From: M3007 sp044347755
GTDB taxonomy: Bacteria > Bacteroidota > Bacteroidia > Chitinophagales > Saprospiraceae
Length of the DNA stretch: 64,000 nucleotides
Direction of reading: 5' to 3'
Assembly: GCA_044347755.1 (NCBI GenBank)
Contig: JBIKUE010000002.1
Location: 1 to 64,000, forward strand
The notes under the pieces were generated by a model. It was not told the origin of the DNA, did not search any database, and saw only the letters and a list, made by a program, of their open reading frames with translations. Both the position numbers and the translations under genes were made by a program. Positions 43,740 through 52,335 of the stretch are shown one piece after another. Every line of letters starts with the position of its first letter. Within the stretch, counting starts at the first letter, position 1.

Positions 43740-44729
43740 TCAATTAATCATTGTCCAATATGCATGTGCTGCACCCAGGATATCCTCGGGCCAAACACGC
43801 AATAGAAGGAAAACGCCAGCCACCATAACCAGTTTTATTAGCCCGGCGGCAATATCAAAGTCTGGCTTGCCCTTTGCACGATATAAAACGATCGTTGCGC
43901 CGAGCGTTGGAAACAGGAGCAAGCCAACTCCTGCCCATATTTGCCACTCTGGAGCCTGGGTTTGTTGCCAGAATACCAGCATGACAGCTAAAAAAAAGGC
44001 GAGGATTAATCCGGTAATACCGGCTGGTTTTTTTGCAAACCTGGGGCCTTTGAGTACGGCAAGCGTATTGCATCCACATGCTGCATCGCCAGGAAAATCT
44101 TGCAGATCTTTGATCTGTTCTCTTAAAAAATTGGATAAGAAAGCAAATAATGCATATAGCCAAACCAGGGCAATTGCCTGATGAATCGTGTCAGGGGCTA
44201 CAAAAGAAGTGAGCCAAATAGCTCTTTGTTCCGGCAGTAACACTACCAACGGCGCCAATGCACACAGTAAGGACACTAATAAGTTGCCAATCACTGCCGT
44301 GCATTTAAATACCCAGGCATACAGAAACAGTAAAAATGAAATACCTGGAAAAACCCACATGGGCCAATGATCATGTGGACGCAACTCCTTGTCCACCATA
44401 AATGCCATCCAATGCGCTGCGCCTACGATAACTGCGTATAGAAACAAGGCAAAGGATGGAGTTAGAATTCGCCCCCAAAAGGCAAGCTGGGGACGGTTCA
44501 TTGCATCATTAAACCGATCGTAATAATCGTTTAATACGTATCCAGCTAATGTGGTGAGAACAGTGGCAGTGGTTAATAGTAAGAAGCTGCGTTCTGTTAG
44601 GAGTGGAATACCTCCTGCCTTCAATATGGCCGGCCGCAAAACGTACCAGTAAGGTATCCATTGGATCAGGAATACCATTGCCAGGTTAGGAAGCCGAAGC
44701 ATCCTTATAAATGCGAGGGGATAATTCAC
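43740..44729 (-). CDS. UbiA-family prenyltransferase
   Basis: A 329-residue integral membrane protein with about nine hydrophobic helices. The first aspartate motif 'NDYYDRFND' near residue 67 and the second 'REQIKDLQDFPGD' near 203 bind Mg-diphosphate. Members attach isoprenoid chains to aromatic or glycerol-phosphate acceptors; in Bacteroidota close relatives are annotated as geranylgeranylglycerol-phosphate-type or quinone prenyltransferases. The acceptor cannot be told from sequence. It lies 42 bases after the lipoprotein gene ending at 44772, same strand. Confidence 0.88.
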   Translation of the reverse strand: MNYPLAFIRMLRLPNLAMVFLIQWIPYWYVLRPAILKAGGIPLLTERSFLLLTTATVLTTLAGYVLNDYYDRFNDAMNRPQLAFWGRILTPSFALFLYAVIVGAAHWMAFMVDKELRPHDHWPMWVFPGISFLLFLYAWVFKCTAVIGNLLVSLLCALAPLVVLLPEQRAIWLTSFVAPDTIHQAIALVWLYALFAFLSNFLREQIKDLQDFPGDAACGCNTLAVLKGPRFAKKPAGITGLILAFFLAVMLVFWQQTQAPEWQIWAGVGLLLFPTLGATIVLYRAKGKPDFDIAAGLIKLVMVAGVFLLLRVWPEDILGAAHAYWTMIN

Positions 44730-44771
44730 AAGGCGAATGTAGCCAATGCTGCGGCTATCACCACCCTGCTT

Positions 44772-45236
44772 TTATTGAATTTTTTTGTACTTCTGACTGT
44801 TACCGCTACCTCCGAGTGGTTTGTACTGTAATTGATTGGTATTGCATGTGGTTACAAACATGCATTCAGCGCGGTATTTCCCATCCACTATGGTCATTTC
44901 GGTGAAACACCAGCCATCTGAAGTGTCAACGCTATCCGGCTTGCAAACCGGACTTTGGCATGCTCCATCAACATCTACTGCAGCCTGATGCACAACTTTC
45001 CCTTGTTGGGTGTGCGTCATTTGGGTGTCTGATATTTCAAGAATATAATTTGGGTCGGCCTCGCTTTGCCATCTTCCCTGAAGAACTTTTATCAGATCGT
45101 TTGGATCAGGAATGGCAGTTCTTTTTGATGTCCCTTCTGTTGATGAAGCGGAAGATTCAGCTGCTTTAGGATTGTTTTGGCAAGCCAAATAAGTTAAAAT
45201 ACCTGCCATTAGCAGGATTGAATTAATAATTTTCAT
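44772..45236 (-). CDS. Cysteine-rich lipoprotein of unknown function, third gene after the cobalamin riboswitch
   Basis: From ATG 45236 the protein is 154 residues. The signal MKIINSILLMAGILTYLAC has a good lipobox (LAC). A Ser/Thr/Ala linker follows, then a beta-rich domain starting 'LIKVLQGRWQSEADPNYILEI', reminiscent of lipocalin-like small domains. Six further cysteines occur ('GACQSPVC', 'WCFTEM', 'AECMFVTTC'). No family is recognised. It lies 52 bases after the previous lipoprotein gene and could be in the riboswitch-controlled unit. Confidence 0.7.
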   Translation of the reverse strand: MKIINSILLMAGILTYLACQNNPKAAESSASSTEGTSKRTAIPDPNDLIKVLQGRWQSEADPNYILEISDTQMTHTQQGKVVHQAAVDVDGACQSPVCKPDSVDTSDGWCFTEMTIVDGKYRAECMFVTTCNTNQLQYKPLGGSGNSQKYKKIQ

Positions 45237-45288
45237 AAAATGCGTGTAACCAGTTCTTTTCGCAGGTAGATAAATTGTTAGGGCGAGC

Positions 45289-45819
45289 TTATTTACAGTC
45301 ATCACATCTGATTGCAGTCAGGCCAAGCCCACTGTTTGCAGGCAACTCTACTACAATTTGTGTGCCACCTGGCAAGACATTGAGAAAAACCTGAAAACTT
45401 AAATCCCGTTTATTGTCATATGTGAAACTTGATCCTTTTGAGGAAATTTGAAAATTTGCTGTTGCTGAAAGACAGGTAGGCAGGTTTTGCGCTGTAAGTA
45501 GCATCACTTCATTGCCTATCTGTTGAAGGATAAAGGAGGCGCTCATATTTCCTCTTTCGACAATTACCTGACATGGAACTGTGCCTAGCGCAAAAAACCT
45601 TCGGCTGTAATTTTGCGCATCTGCATTAATCAATGCCGCATCACCTTTCGGTATGAAACACCAGTTGCCAGGATCTCGCACAGCGCCAGGAAACTGTCTT
45701 GAATCAAATTTGAATGTAATCCCTCCATCTTCAGATTTTGGCTGCTCTGTAGATGGAGGATTGGATGAATTGCAGGCTATTTCCAGCAGAAATAGGGAAA
45801 GTAAAAACAATCTGGTCAT
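45289..45819 (-). CDS. Lipoprotein of unknown function, second gene after the cobalamin riboswitch
   Basis: From ATG 45819 the protein is 176 residues with lipoprotein signal MTRLFLLSLFLLEIAC. The mature part has 'GITFKFDSRQFPGAVRDPG', a beta-rich body and scattered cysteines ending with 'IRCDDCK'. No family is recognised. The preceding TTG (45834) is a weaker start. It begins 47 bases after the stop of the beta-propeller lipoprotein gene. Membership in the cobalamin-regulated unit is inferred from spacing and strand. Confidence 0.7.
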   Translation of the reverse strand: MTRLFLLSLFLLEIACNSSNPPSTEQPKSEDGGITFKFDSRQFPGAVRDPGNWCFIPKGDAALINADAQNYSRRFFALGTVPCQVIVERGNMSASFILQQIGNEVMLLTAQNLPTCLSATANFQISSKGSSFTYDNKRDLSFQVFLNVLPGGTQIVVELPANSGLGLTAIRCDDCK

Positions 45820-45866
45820 ATGAATGGATTTCAATCGTTTAGAATGCTCTCCTTTTACATAAGGAA

Positions 45867-46925
45867 TTATTTTACAATCACAATTTCGCCGGGTGCAACA
45901 CCTGATCTGAATTGGTGAAAAGAGGAGCCATCCAAACGGCGCACAAATATCTCTCCATTGCTGCTAAAATCCTTTGCATCGGCGCAATAAAATAGTCCTG
46001 CATCTGCATCAAGGGCTAAAGAGTAGATATTTTGGCCGAAAATGTAAATAAAGGAAAAGTCTGGACCTGACTGTGCCATTTTATAGACTCCACTGTTTCC
46101 AAAGAAATAGGCTAGCTCTGTGTTTGGGTCAAAAACCAGATCATCTGAATATGCAGGGGTTGCTGCACCAAATCCTGTATTTGAAAAATAATTTAATCTT
46201 CCCTCTGGTATAGCGTCCAGAAAATAGCCTTTGCAGAGGTAGAACAACTTGCTGTCAGCCCCTTTTTCATACCATAACAGGGAGGCCGGATTTTTCCCTG
46301 CCGGAACCGGTGTTGTTTGAGCCTGGTCATCCGATGTTTGAATGACGGTTATGGTTGAGTCCAGACCATAACCTCCGGAATTGGCCACATAAACTTTGGT
46401 ATTGACCAGAACCATCTTTTCCGGACCTTTTCCGGTTGGGATAGCTTTTTCGATATCAAACGTGTTCAGGTTTACTTTGGCCACGCTTCCGGTTAATCCA
46501 TCTGTACCCCATTGGCTCACATATGCCGCATTAGGACTAATAGGGAGGAAGTAGCGTGGCTGTTGCAGGTTACCTATGGTATCGATGTATTCAAAAGTGG
46601 AGGCATTAACTACCACTACTTTGTTGGTGCCGTTCACAACGATATATCCTTTACCGTTGTAAAAGGTTAGGGATTGAACAAATTGACCTAAGCTGGCGCC
46701 ATTGTTAGATTTTTCAAAAATGGAATCCTGGACTTCTCCGGTATTGGGGTCGTACCAACTAATGGTACCGGTTCCTCCAAATGGGCCTTCATTTACAATA
46801 AAGACGCCTTTGGAATAGTCCTGATTCCCGGGAGGAGGAACACAACAATCCTTTTCTGTGCAGGAATACCACGCAGAAACAGACAATAGTAAAAAAAGCT
46901 GAAAGAGTGAAAATTTGACTTTCAT
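45867..46925 (-). CDS. Surface beta-propeller lipoprotein under a cobalamin riboswitch, BtuG-like
   Basis: From ATG 46925 the protein is 352 residues. The signal MKVKFSLFQLFLLLSVSAWYSC ends with a lipid-modified Cys. The rest is a YncE/DUF5074-type beta-propeller with blades such as 'GVFIVNEGPFGGTGTISWYD', 'KGYIVVNGTNKVVVVNA' and 'KVYVANSGGYGLDSTITVI'. In Bacteroides, BtuG is a beta-propeller surface lipoprotein that captures vitamin B12 for BtuB. The cobalamin riboswitch directly upstream makes the same role likely here, although no btuB gene is in the window. A longer in-frame reading to 47045 would run into the riboswitch region and is rejected. Confidence 0.85.
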   Translation of the reverse strand: MKVKFSLFQLFLLLSVSAWYSCTEKDCCVPPPGNQDYSKGVFIVNEGPFGGTGTISWYDPNTGEVQDSIFEKSNNGASLGQFVQSLTFYNGKGYIVVNGTNKVVVVNASTFEYIDTIGNLQQPRYFLPISPNAAYVSQWGTDGLTGSVAKVNLNTFDIEKAIPTGKGPEKMVLVNTKVYVANSGGYGLDSTITVIQTSDDQAQTTPVPAGKNPASLLWYEKGADSKLFYLCKGYFLDAIPEGRLNYFSNTGFGAATPAYSDDLVFDPNTELAYFFGNSGVYKMAQSGPDFSFIYIFGQNIYSLALDADAGLFYCADAKDFSSNGEIFVRRLDGSSFHQFRSGVAPGEIVIVK

Positions 46926-47042
46926 TATAAAGGAGTGGAATGAAAGGCAAAAGAGTAGCAAGGGTGCATGATCTGCCAACTGGCACCTCATGAACTCATG
47001 GTCTAAACAAGACTTTCTACCCGAAGCCTGGTGAAAAAATAG

Positions 47043-47233
47043 CACTTTTGGCAGGTCTTCTGGCTTATCTCCTGTTTTAAAGACCTTCCCGGCTAAAGCC
47101 AGTGGTCATAAGTATTAAAACATTTTTCACACCCGGATTTCCAGGTGCAGGTGATTTACAGCAGCGGGGACTGCCCCGGATTTTCACCGGGTTCCCTTTT
47201 CATTCCAGATTTATATCCTGGAAACCAAAAGTG
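47043..47233 (-). ncRNA. Cobalamin (AdoCbl/B12) riboswitch
   Basis: On the minus strand all conserved blocks appear in order. CACTTTTGG (47233-47225) and CCAAAAGTG (47051-47043) form the closing P1 stem. Between them are GGTGAAAATCCGGGGC, AGTCCCCGCTGCTGTAA, GACCACTGG, GGGAAGGT and the B12 box AGCCAGAAGACCTGCC. Cobalamin binding normally lowers expression of downstream transport genes. The first gene, a BtuG-like lipoprotein, starts about 118 bases beyond P1; a GGTGC...GCACC pairing lies in that leader. A near-consensus -7 box (TACCTTTA) lies just upstream. Confidence 0.96.
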
Positions 47234-47246
47234 ACGTAAAGGTAGT

Positions 47247-48341
47247 TTAAAAACCACAAACCAACCGTCGGATATCCTCAAACCAGGTTACGCCGATGAG
47301 TTCTTTAATTCGGTTGTAATCTTTGCAGGCTTCCTCCTTTTTGTTTTGATTGGTGTAGGCCGTGCCTCTGTAATACAGTATTTCGCAATTGTCGGGCGCC
47401 AAGGTTAGCGCCTGCGTCCATTTGGCTATTGCCTCATCTGTCTTATCCTCCTCAAGAAGAGTGGCGCCTTCATCTGCCAATAACATAGCCTGATCAAATT
47501 TCTCATTGATGGATGCGCATTTTTTGGCGTCAGATTTAAAAACTACCCGTAAGGGGAGGGTTGTGTTTACGGCTCTCCCTTCGTATTCTGCAGGTATCCA
47601 CATGCCGCCTGATTTGCGCGCCAGACGCAAAGATTCAAATTGGAAATCCATGCCGAGGTTATTGAAATCCAGTTGGTTCATTACCTTGAGATTGCCATTG
47701 GTTTGAATAATGGAAGCCATTTCAATGACACCGGTTTTACAGCTGTCTTCCCATCCTGCAGGATAATCCAGTTTATTGATGATGAAACTTACCAGAGAGT
47801 CAAGACCACCTTTAAAATCCGCTCCTTTATCGAATCTGGTATAGATGGTATCGCCTTCATAGTTTATGTAATATGGCAGAGCTTCCTGAAGCCTGAATTT
47901 GATTGGAAGCGCCTGTTTAACCCGAACTGGTTTTTCATTGGTTAATCCTGGTTGCCATCTCAACCCCAGGGAATCAAGGGTTGTTAATACTCGTATAGCT
48001 TCTTTGCCACACCCACCTCCTATGTCTTTAAGTAGGGATAAGTTACTCATTCGGCCATTGGTTTCTATGATGCAGGAAACCACTACCGTACCCTGGATAT
48101 TGTTTTGGCGGGCTTCTTCAGGATACCGAATATTTTGGGCCAAAATGGCAAAAAGCTGATTTTCCCCACACAATTTCATACTATCTCTGGTCCAATTAGG
48201 ATGGAATTCAGGCGAACAGGGCCTAAACATCGGAAATGGCAATACATCTGCCATCTGATGAATAGTAGTATCGGGGGTGTTTTGACCTTGTGCCACAAAT
48301 GCAAACAAAAAAAGGAGGCTAAAAAAAACTGTTGACTTCAT
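47247..48341 (-). CDS. TonB C-terminal-domain protein with TPR repeats
   Basis: From ATG 48341 the protein is 364 residues with signal peptide MKSTVFFSLLFLFAFVAQGQ. Two TonB-C-like domains are seen, about 65-150 ('YPEEARQNNIQGTVVVSCII', 'WQPGLTNEKPVRVKQALPI') and about 185-265 ('WIPAEYEGRAVNTTLPLRVVF'). A TPR pair ('DEAIAKWTQALTLAPDN', 'LYYRGTAYTNQNKKEEA') follows. It lacks the N-terminal membrane anchor and proline-rich linker of a true TonB, so it is an exported relative rather than an energy transducer. It lies just upstream of the cobalamin riboswitch but is not controlled by it. Confidence 0.85.
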   Translation of the reverse strand: MKSTVFFSLLFLFAFVAQGQNTPDTTIHQMADVLPFPMFRPCSPEFHPNWTRDSMKLCGENQLFAILAQNIRYPEEARQNNIQGTVVVSCIIETNGRMSNLSLLKDIGGGCGKEAIRVLTTLDSLGLRWQPGLTNEKPVRVKQALPIKFRLQEALPYYINYEGDTIYTRFDKGADFKGGLDSLVSFIINKLDYPAGWEDSCKTGVIEMASIIQTNGNLKVMNQLDFNNLGMDFQFESLRLARKSGGMWIPAEYEGRAVNTTLPLRVVFKSDAKKCASINEKFDQAMLLADEGATLLEEDKTDEAIAKWTQALTLAPDNCEILYYRGTAYTNQNKKEEACKDYNRIKELIGVTWFEDIRRLVCGF

Positions 48342-48403
48342 GTTGTTCAAAATAATGGGGCGAAGGTATCGCAAAAGGTTGGCAAGGTTTTAAGCAGGAA
48401 GTC

Positions 48404-48440
48404 TAAAATAAAAAAGCCCGGCCGCATTAGGCCAGGCTTT
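48404..48440 (-). terminator. Rho-independent terminator, minus strand
   Basis: The stem AAAGCC-C-GGCC (48413-48423) with GGCC-A-GGCTTT (48430-48440) has one mismatch and a six-base loop and is followed on the minus strand by TTTTTTATTTT. It lies 13 bases after the stop codon of the short frame at 48453-48584 and would end a transcript from that region. Confidence 0.8.
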
Positions 48441-48452
48441 GGTTTGTGGATT

Positions 48453-48584
48453 TTAAAATCCCATGAACAATTCTTCGGTTTTCGGAGCATCCTGTTGTGG
48501 AGTCTCCCCCACACTGCCAAATTAATTAGGCTTAGTTACCCTAACCGTGGCGTTTTTGATTTTGATGGAAACAGGTGTGCTCAT
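48453..48584 (-). pseudogene. Short reading frame interrupted by an in-frame TAA
   Basis: The minus strand reads MSTPVSIKIKNATVRVTKPN, then TAA (48524-48522), then in the same frame FGSVGETPQQDAPKTEELFM followed by GF and a final TAA. Both halves look protein-like, and a terminator follows. It may be a small gene of 43 codons broken by one nonsense change, or a 20-residue peptide gene with a long 3' leader. A decayed small gene is my preferred reading. Confidence 0.35.
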
Positions 48585-48871
48585 ATGGTGCAGATAAATA
48601 AGTGACCGGTTTGAGTGCCAAAAAGCATATTTGGTGACACAAACATCCAGAACCTGAAGCTCTTTTTCCAATTACATTTTTTTGTTATTGTGAAAAAAAA
48701 ATTGGACAAAAGTGATATTAAAATAATTTTTATATAAACTATATTTAAATGATTACTAAGTATTTGAGTATTTAATTTTTGAAAAATGCAATTTCAGAAT
48801 AGTGAATATCGCAGGGCTTGTTTTGGACTTAAGGTAGTTCGGGATTTGAGCTTGTCTCCTGGTTCCTAAAT
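48585..48871. other. AT-rich noncoding stretch
   Basis: No gene or clear structure is seen. The central part (48660-48800) is extremely AT-rich with runs of A and T. Confidence 0.4.
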
Positions 48872-48903
48872 TTGAGGATACCGGTACAACTTGTTTACCT
48901 TTG
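48872..48903 (+). promoter_or_regulatory. Consensus promoter of the saccharopine dehydrogenase-like gene
   Basis: TTG (48872-48874), a 21-base spacer and TACCTTTG (48896-48903) match the Bacteroidota consensus. The ATG at 48914 follows within about five bases of the expected transcription start. The TTG at 48872 should therefore not be used as a start codon. Confidence 0.72.
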
Positions 48904-48913
48904 CCAGTACGTT

Positions 48914-50245
48914 ATGAAAAATTTATTGATTATTGGTGCGGGCAGGTCCGCAACAGCGCTTATTCAATATATTCTCGGGCAAGCGAAGCTGCATAACTTC
49001 TATGTTACAGTTTCTGACGCTGATATAGAATTGGCGCGTAACAAAGTGAATGACCATACACATGGCAGAGGCATCTGGCTAGACGCGTCTAAGCCGAATG
49101 ATCGGCGCGAAATAATTGCTCGTCATGATGTGGTGGTTTCTCTTCTTCCTCCTCAAATGCACCTGGAGGTTGCCATGGACTGTATTGCTTTGGGCAAGCA
49201 CATGGTTACTGCCAGCTATGTAAGCAAACAAGTGTTTCGGCTGGGAGATGAAGCCAGACAAAGGGCGCTCGTATTTATGAATGAAATCGGATTGGATCCG
49301 GGTATTGATCACATGAGTGCTATGCAACGGATTCACATGATCAAAGGGATGGGAGGAAAAATCACCTCTTTTTATTCTTATACGGGTGGACTCGTGGCTC
49401 CTGAAAGTGATGATAATCCCTGGCACTATAAATTCAGCTGGAATCCCAGAAATGTGGTACTCGCAGGACAAGGAACAGCGCAATTTCTGGAAGATGGAAA
49501 ACTAAAATATATACCCTACAGGCGGTTATTCAGGCAGTACCGACTGGTAGATATACCTGATATGGGGCAATGGGAGGTTTATGCTAACCGGGATTCTCTT
49601 TTGTATCGTGAGGCCTATGGCCTGCAAAACATCAGAACCTTGTTTAGGGGCACAATACGGCACCGTGGATTTTGTGATGCCTGGAATGCACTGGTACGCA
49701 TAGGACTCACTGATGCCACATTCCCGATTGTAAACAGCGACCAATTGACTTACCATGATCTGATGGAAGCCTTTTTGGGGATTAGCCAGCATACAGGTTC
49801 GGTGAAGGACCGAATGGCAAAAATGATTGAGGTTGATCCGGAAAGCGATGTGATGCAAAAACTCGAATGGTTGGGTTTGTTCAGTAAAAAGCGCATCAAG
49901 GTGAAGGATGCCACTCCGGCGCTTATTCTTGAAAATTTGCTCCTTGAAAAGTGGGCTTTGGGTCCTCAGGATAAGGATATGGTGATCATGCAGCATGTGT
50001 TTGAATACGAATTGCAGCGCAAAAAGAAAAAATTGACTTCTACCCTTGTCATGAAAGGCAATGATAGCGCAGACACGGCCATGTCGAGATTAGTTGGATT
50101 GCCGTTAGGAATCTTTGTCAAATTACTGATGTTGGGTAAAATTTCAACAACTGGTGTCAATATCCCAACCATGCCCGAAGTATACGAGCCGGTGCTGGCT
50201 GAATTGGAGGACTTCGGCGTGTCGTTTGTGGAACAGGAAGAATAG
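48914..50245 (+). CDS. Saccharopine dehydrogenase-like protein
   Basis: A 443-residue NAD(P)-dependent enzyme of the saccharopine dehydrogenase family. The N-terminal Rossmann domain starts 'NLLIIGAGRSATALIQYIL' with the GxGxxx nucleotide loop. 'VVVSLLPPQMHLEVAMDCIA', 'MNEIGLDPGIDHMSA' and 'SYTGGLVAPESDDNPWHYKFSWNP' are typical of the LYS9-type C-terminal substrate domain. It could act in lysine catabolism or a related amino-acid oxidation; no lysine-ketoglutarate reductase gene lies beside it. It has its own promoter and terminator, so it is monocistronic. Confidence 0.9.
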   Translation: MKNLLIIGAGRSATALIQYILGQAKLHNFYVTVSDADIELARNKVNDHTHGRGIWLDASKPNDRREIIARHDVVVSLLPPQMHLEVAMDCIALGKHMVTASYVSKQVFRLGDEARQRALVFMNEIGLDPGIDHMSAMQRIHMIKGMGGKITSFYSYTGGLVAPESDDNPWHYKFSWNPRNVVLAGQGTAQFLEDGKLKYIPYRRLFRQYRLVDIPDMGQWEVYANRDSLLYREAYGLQNIRTLFRGTIRHRGFCDAWNALVRIGLTDATFPIVNSDQLTYHDLMEAFLGISQHTGSVKDRMAKMIEVDPESDVMQKLEWLGLFSKKRIKVKDATPALILENLLLEKWALGPQDKDMVIMQHVFEYELQRKKKKLTSTLVMKGNDSADTAMSRLVGLPLGIFVKLLMLGKISTTGVNIPTMPEVYEPVLAELEDFGVSFVEQEE

Positions 50246-50296
50246 CGGATTAATTCAGATTCCTATTTGAACCAACTAATCCATAAACGCGTTTTA

Positions 50297-50335
50297 TGAG
50301 GGTTTCTGAAGAAAATCAGAAACCCTCATTTATTT
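50297..50335 (+). terminator. Terminator of the saccharopine dehydrogenase-like gene
   Basis: A perfect 13-bp stem TGAGGGTTTCTGA (50297-50309) / TCAGAAACCCTCA (50316-50328) is followed by TTTATTTT. It lies 51 bases after the stop codon. Confidence 0.9.
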
Positions 50336-50362
50336 TACCATAAACCCATAAACCCTCATTCC

Positions 50363-51451
50363 ATGACAGGCTTTCGCTTCACAGATTACCAGCCAGATCC
50401 GAACGAAACGACTTTCGATCGGTTGTTTAAAATATTTCAGGAGTTGATGTTGTACACCTCCGGAGATGTGTATGAGGCGTTGGCATGGTTGAATGAATTG
50501 GATCGGGAGTATAAGTTAACCAATGAGGAGTACGGTATGGGCGATTTTATCCGCGATCTGGAGGAACGAGGTTATATTCAAAGAGACACGGATGCTGTAG
50601 GCGGGATGGGGCCCACTTCAAAATTGGAAATCAGTCTTCGACAAAAAAGCCTGGATGATATTTTTGGTGACCTTAAAAAAGCAAAAACAGGCCAGCATAC
50701 GACCGGCTCCATTGGTCGGGGGGATGAATTCACGGCTGATGTGAAGCCGTTTGAATTTGGAGATAGTCTGGAAAATCTTGCCGTAACCAACTCTTTGCGC
50801 AATGCTTATATCAATCATGGAATTGACGACTTCAAGCTTTCGCAAGACGATCTGGAAGTACATGAGACCTATTACCAAAGTCAAATGTCTTCTGTATTGA
50901 TGATTGATATTTCTCACTCCATGACTTTGTATGGAGAGGATCGTATTACCCCTGCTAAAAAGGTTGCACTGGCGCTTGCCGAATTTATTAGAACCCGGTT
51001 TCCCAAAGACACCCTTGATATCATTGTTTTTGGAGATGATGCATGGCCAATTGAGTTAAAAGACTTGCCTTATCTTACCAACGGAGAATACCATACCAAT
51101 ACGGTAGCTGGTCTGGAACTGGCGCTTGATATTCTTAAAAAGCGGCGAAATCCCAACAGGCAGATCTTTATGGTGACTGATGGTAAGCCAACTTGTTTAA
51201 AAATTGGCAAGAATTACTACAAGAACTCATTTGGACTTGATCGAAAAATTGTGAATCGTTGTCTGAGCCTGGCTTTGCGTTGCAGAAAAATGAGTATCCC
51301 AATTACCACCTTTATGATTGCCCGGGATCCCTACCTGATGCGCTTTGTGGAAACTTTTACCCAAACCAACAATGGTGCAGCCTTTTATTCCAGCCTGAAT
51401 GGCCTGGGTTCATTCGTTTTGGAGAATTACAAGAAGCGAAAAAAGAAGTGA
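50363..51451 (+). CDS. VWA (von Willebrand factor A) domain protein
   Basis: A 362-residue cytoplasmic protein. The N-terminal 170 residues are helical and include 'MLYTSGDVYEALAWLNEL'. Residues about 175-350 form a VWA domain with the MIDAS metal site D182-x-S184-x-S186 ('LMIDISHSM'), a downstream Thr ('NTVAGLELALDIL') and Asp ('MVTDGKPT'). Bacterial relatives (CoxE/chelatase-D type) usually work with a MoxR AAA+ ATPase, but none is adjacent here. The C-terminus is very lysine-rich (KKRKKK). Confidence 0.9.
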   Translation: MTGFRFTDYQPDPNETTFDRLFKIFQELMLYTSGDVYEALAWLNELDREYKLTNEEYGMGDFIRDLEERGYIQRDTDAVGGMGPTSKLEISLRQKSLDDIFGDLKKAKTGQHTTGSIGRGDEFTADVKPFEFGDSLENLAVTNSLRNAYINHGIDDFKLSQDDLEVHETYYQSQMSSVLMIDISHSMTLYGEDRITPAKKVALALAEFIRTRFPKDTLDIIVFGDDAWPIELKDLPYLTNGEYHTNTVAGLELALDILKKRRNPNRQIFMVTDGKPTCLKIGKNYYKNSFGLDRKIVNRCLSLALRCRKMSIPITTFMIARDPYLMRFVETFTQTNNGAAFYSSLNGLGSFVLENYKKRKKK

Positions 51452-51534
51452 GTGTGTACTTACAGGAGTGGTTACTATTTTGTTTTTGTGGATAATTGTA
51501 CATATTTTTATAGTTTTCGCCTTATTTCAGGGCG

Positions 51535-52299
51535 ATGACTTACCATTCATTCTTGCCAGCAGTTCCACTTCGGCCTTATATCGATAAATATTGGGTACTT
51601 ACCTCCTACCCTTCTCAAAAAGAGGAGATTACGCTTATGCCAGACAATAGCGTGACACTTTTCCTCAATCTTGGAGAGAATATCCAATCAAAACATTTTG
51701 AAAATATTAGAAATGAAAGCATTTTTTTGGTTGGAACTATGCTTCGGTGGGATGAACAAGTGCTTCAGGGAGAAAGTAAATTATTAGGCATACAGTTCAG
51801 GCCAGGAGCATTTACCCATTTTTATCGTTATGAATCCATGGATAAGATGGCTAACCAATTGCAGGAATTTAGTCGTAGCATGTTCCCTGATGTAAAAAAG
51901 ACAATCCGATTCTTTGTTCCATATCTTGATCAATTTTACCTGGATAGGTTGTCGCCCCCTAAATATTCACTGATGAGTATTGTGGCAGAAATCGAACATC
52001 TTGGTGGTCAAATTAAGATCGAAACATTAGCCAAAAGGCATTTTACTACTGAGCGCCAATTGGAACGGCAGTTCAACCAGCAGATTGGGGTTTCCCCTAA
52101 AGAATTTCTCAACCTGACAAGGTTTAAGACGGTTTTGGCAAAGATCCAGCAAAATCAATTTCAAAAAAGCCTGTCAGAAATTGCCTGGGATTGTGGATAT
52201 TATGACCATGCCCACCTTTCTAACGATTTTAAACGGTATACTGGCACAGCACCTTCAGGCCTTATTTTGTCGGATTTTTCCAAAAGTCTGGTTTCCTAA
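51535..52299 (+). CDS. AraC-family transcriptional regulator
   Basis: A 254-residue regulator. The N-terminal half (about 1-130) is a DUF6597-type sensor domain ('PLRPYIDKYWVLTSYP', 'LGIQFRPGAFTHFY'). The C-terminal AraC double helix-turn-helix spans about 150-245 with 'IKIETLAKRHFTTERQLERQ', 'FKTVLAKIQ' and 'SEIAWDCGYYDHAHLSNDFK'. The ligand is unknown. The membrane-protein gene starts 36 bases downstream and may be a target or cotranscribed, although a -7 box lies between. Confidence 0.92.
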   Translation: MTYHSFLPAVPLRPYIDKYWVLTSYPSQKEEITLMPDNSVTLFLNLGENIQSKHFENIRNESIFLVGTMLRWDEQVLQGESKLLGIQFRPGAFTHFYRYESMDKMANQLQEFSRSMFPDVKKTIRFFVPYLDQFYLDRLSPPKYSLMSIVAEIEHLGGQIKIETLAKRHFTTERQLERQFNQQIGVSPKEFLNLTRFKTVLAKIQQNQFQKSLSEIAWDCGYYDHAHLSNDFKRYTGTAPSGLILSDFSKSLVS

Positions 52300-52305
52300 C
52301 CCCGG

Positions 52306-52313
52306 TAAGTTTG
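52306..52313 (+). promoter_or_regulatory. Candidate -7 box for the membrane-protein gene at 52336
   Basis: TAAGTTTG matches TAnnTTTG; no TTG occurs at the -33 spacing. Absence of a -33 box beside an AraC regulator gene would suit an activator-dependent promoter. Confidence 0.4.
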
Positions 52314-52335
52314 CCCCATAGAAAAACAACGCTCT

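Noticed and set aside
46926..47045. A 40-residue N-terminal extension of the BtuG-like protein
   Set aside because: It reaches the riboswitch P1 stem and would place the lipoprotein signal internally; ATG 46925 gives a proper signal peptide.
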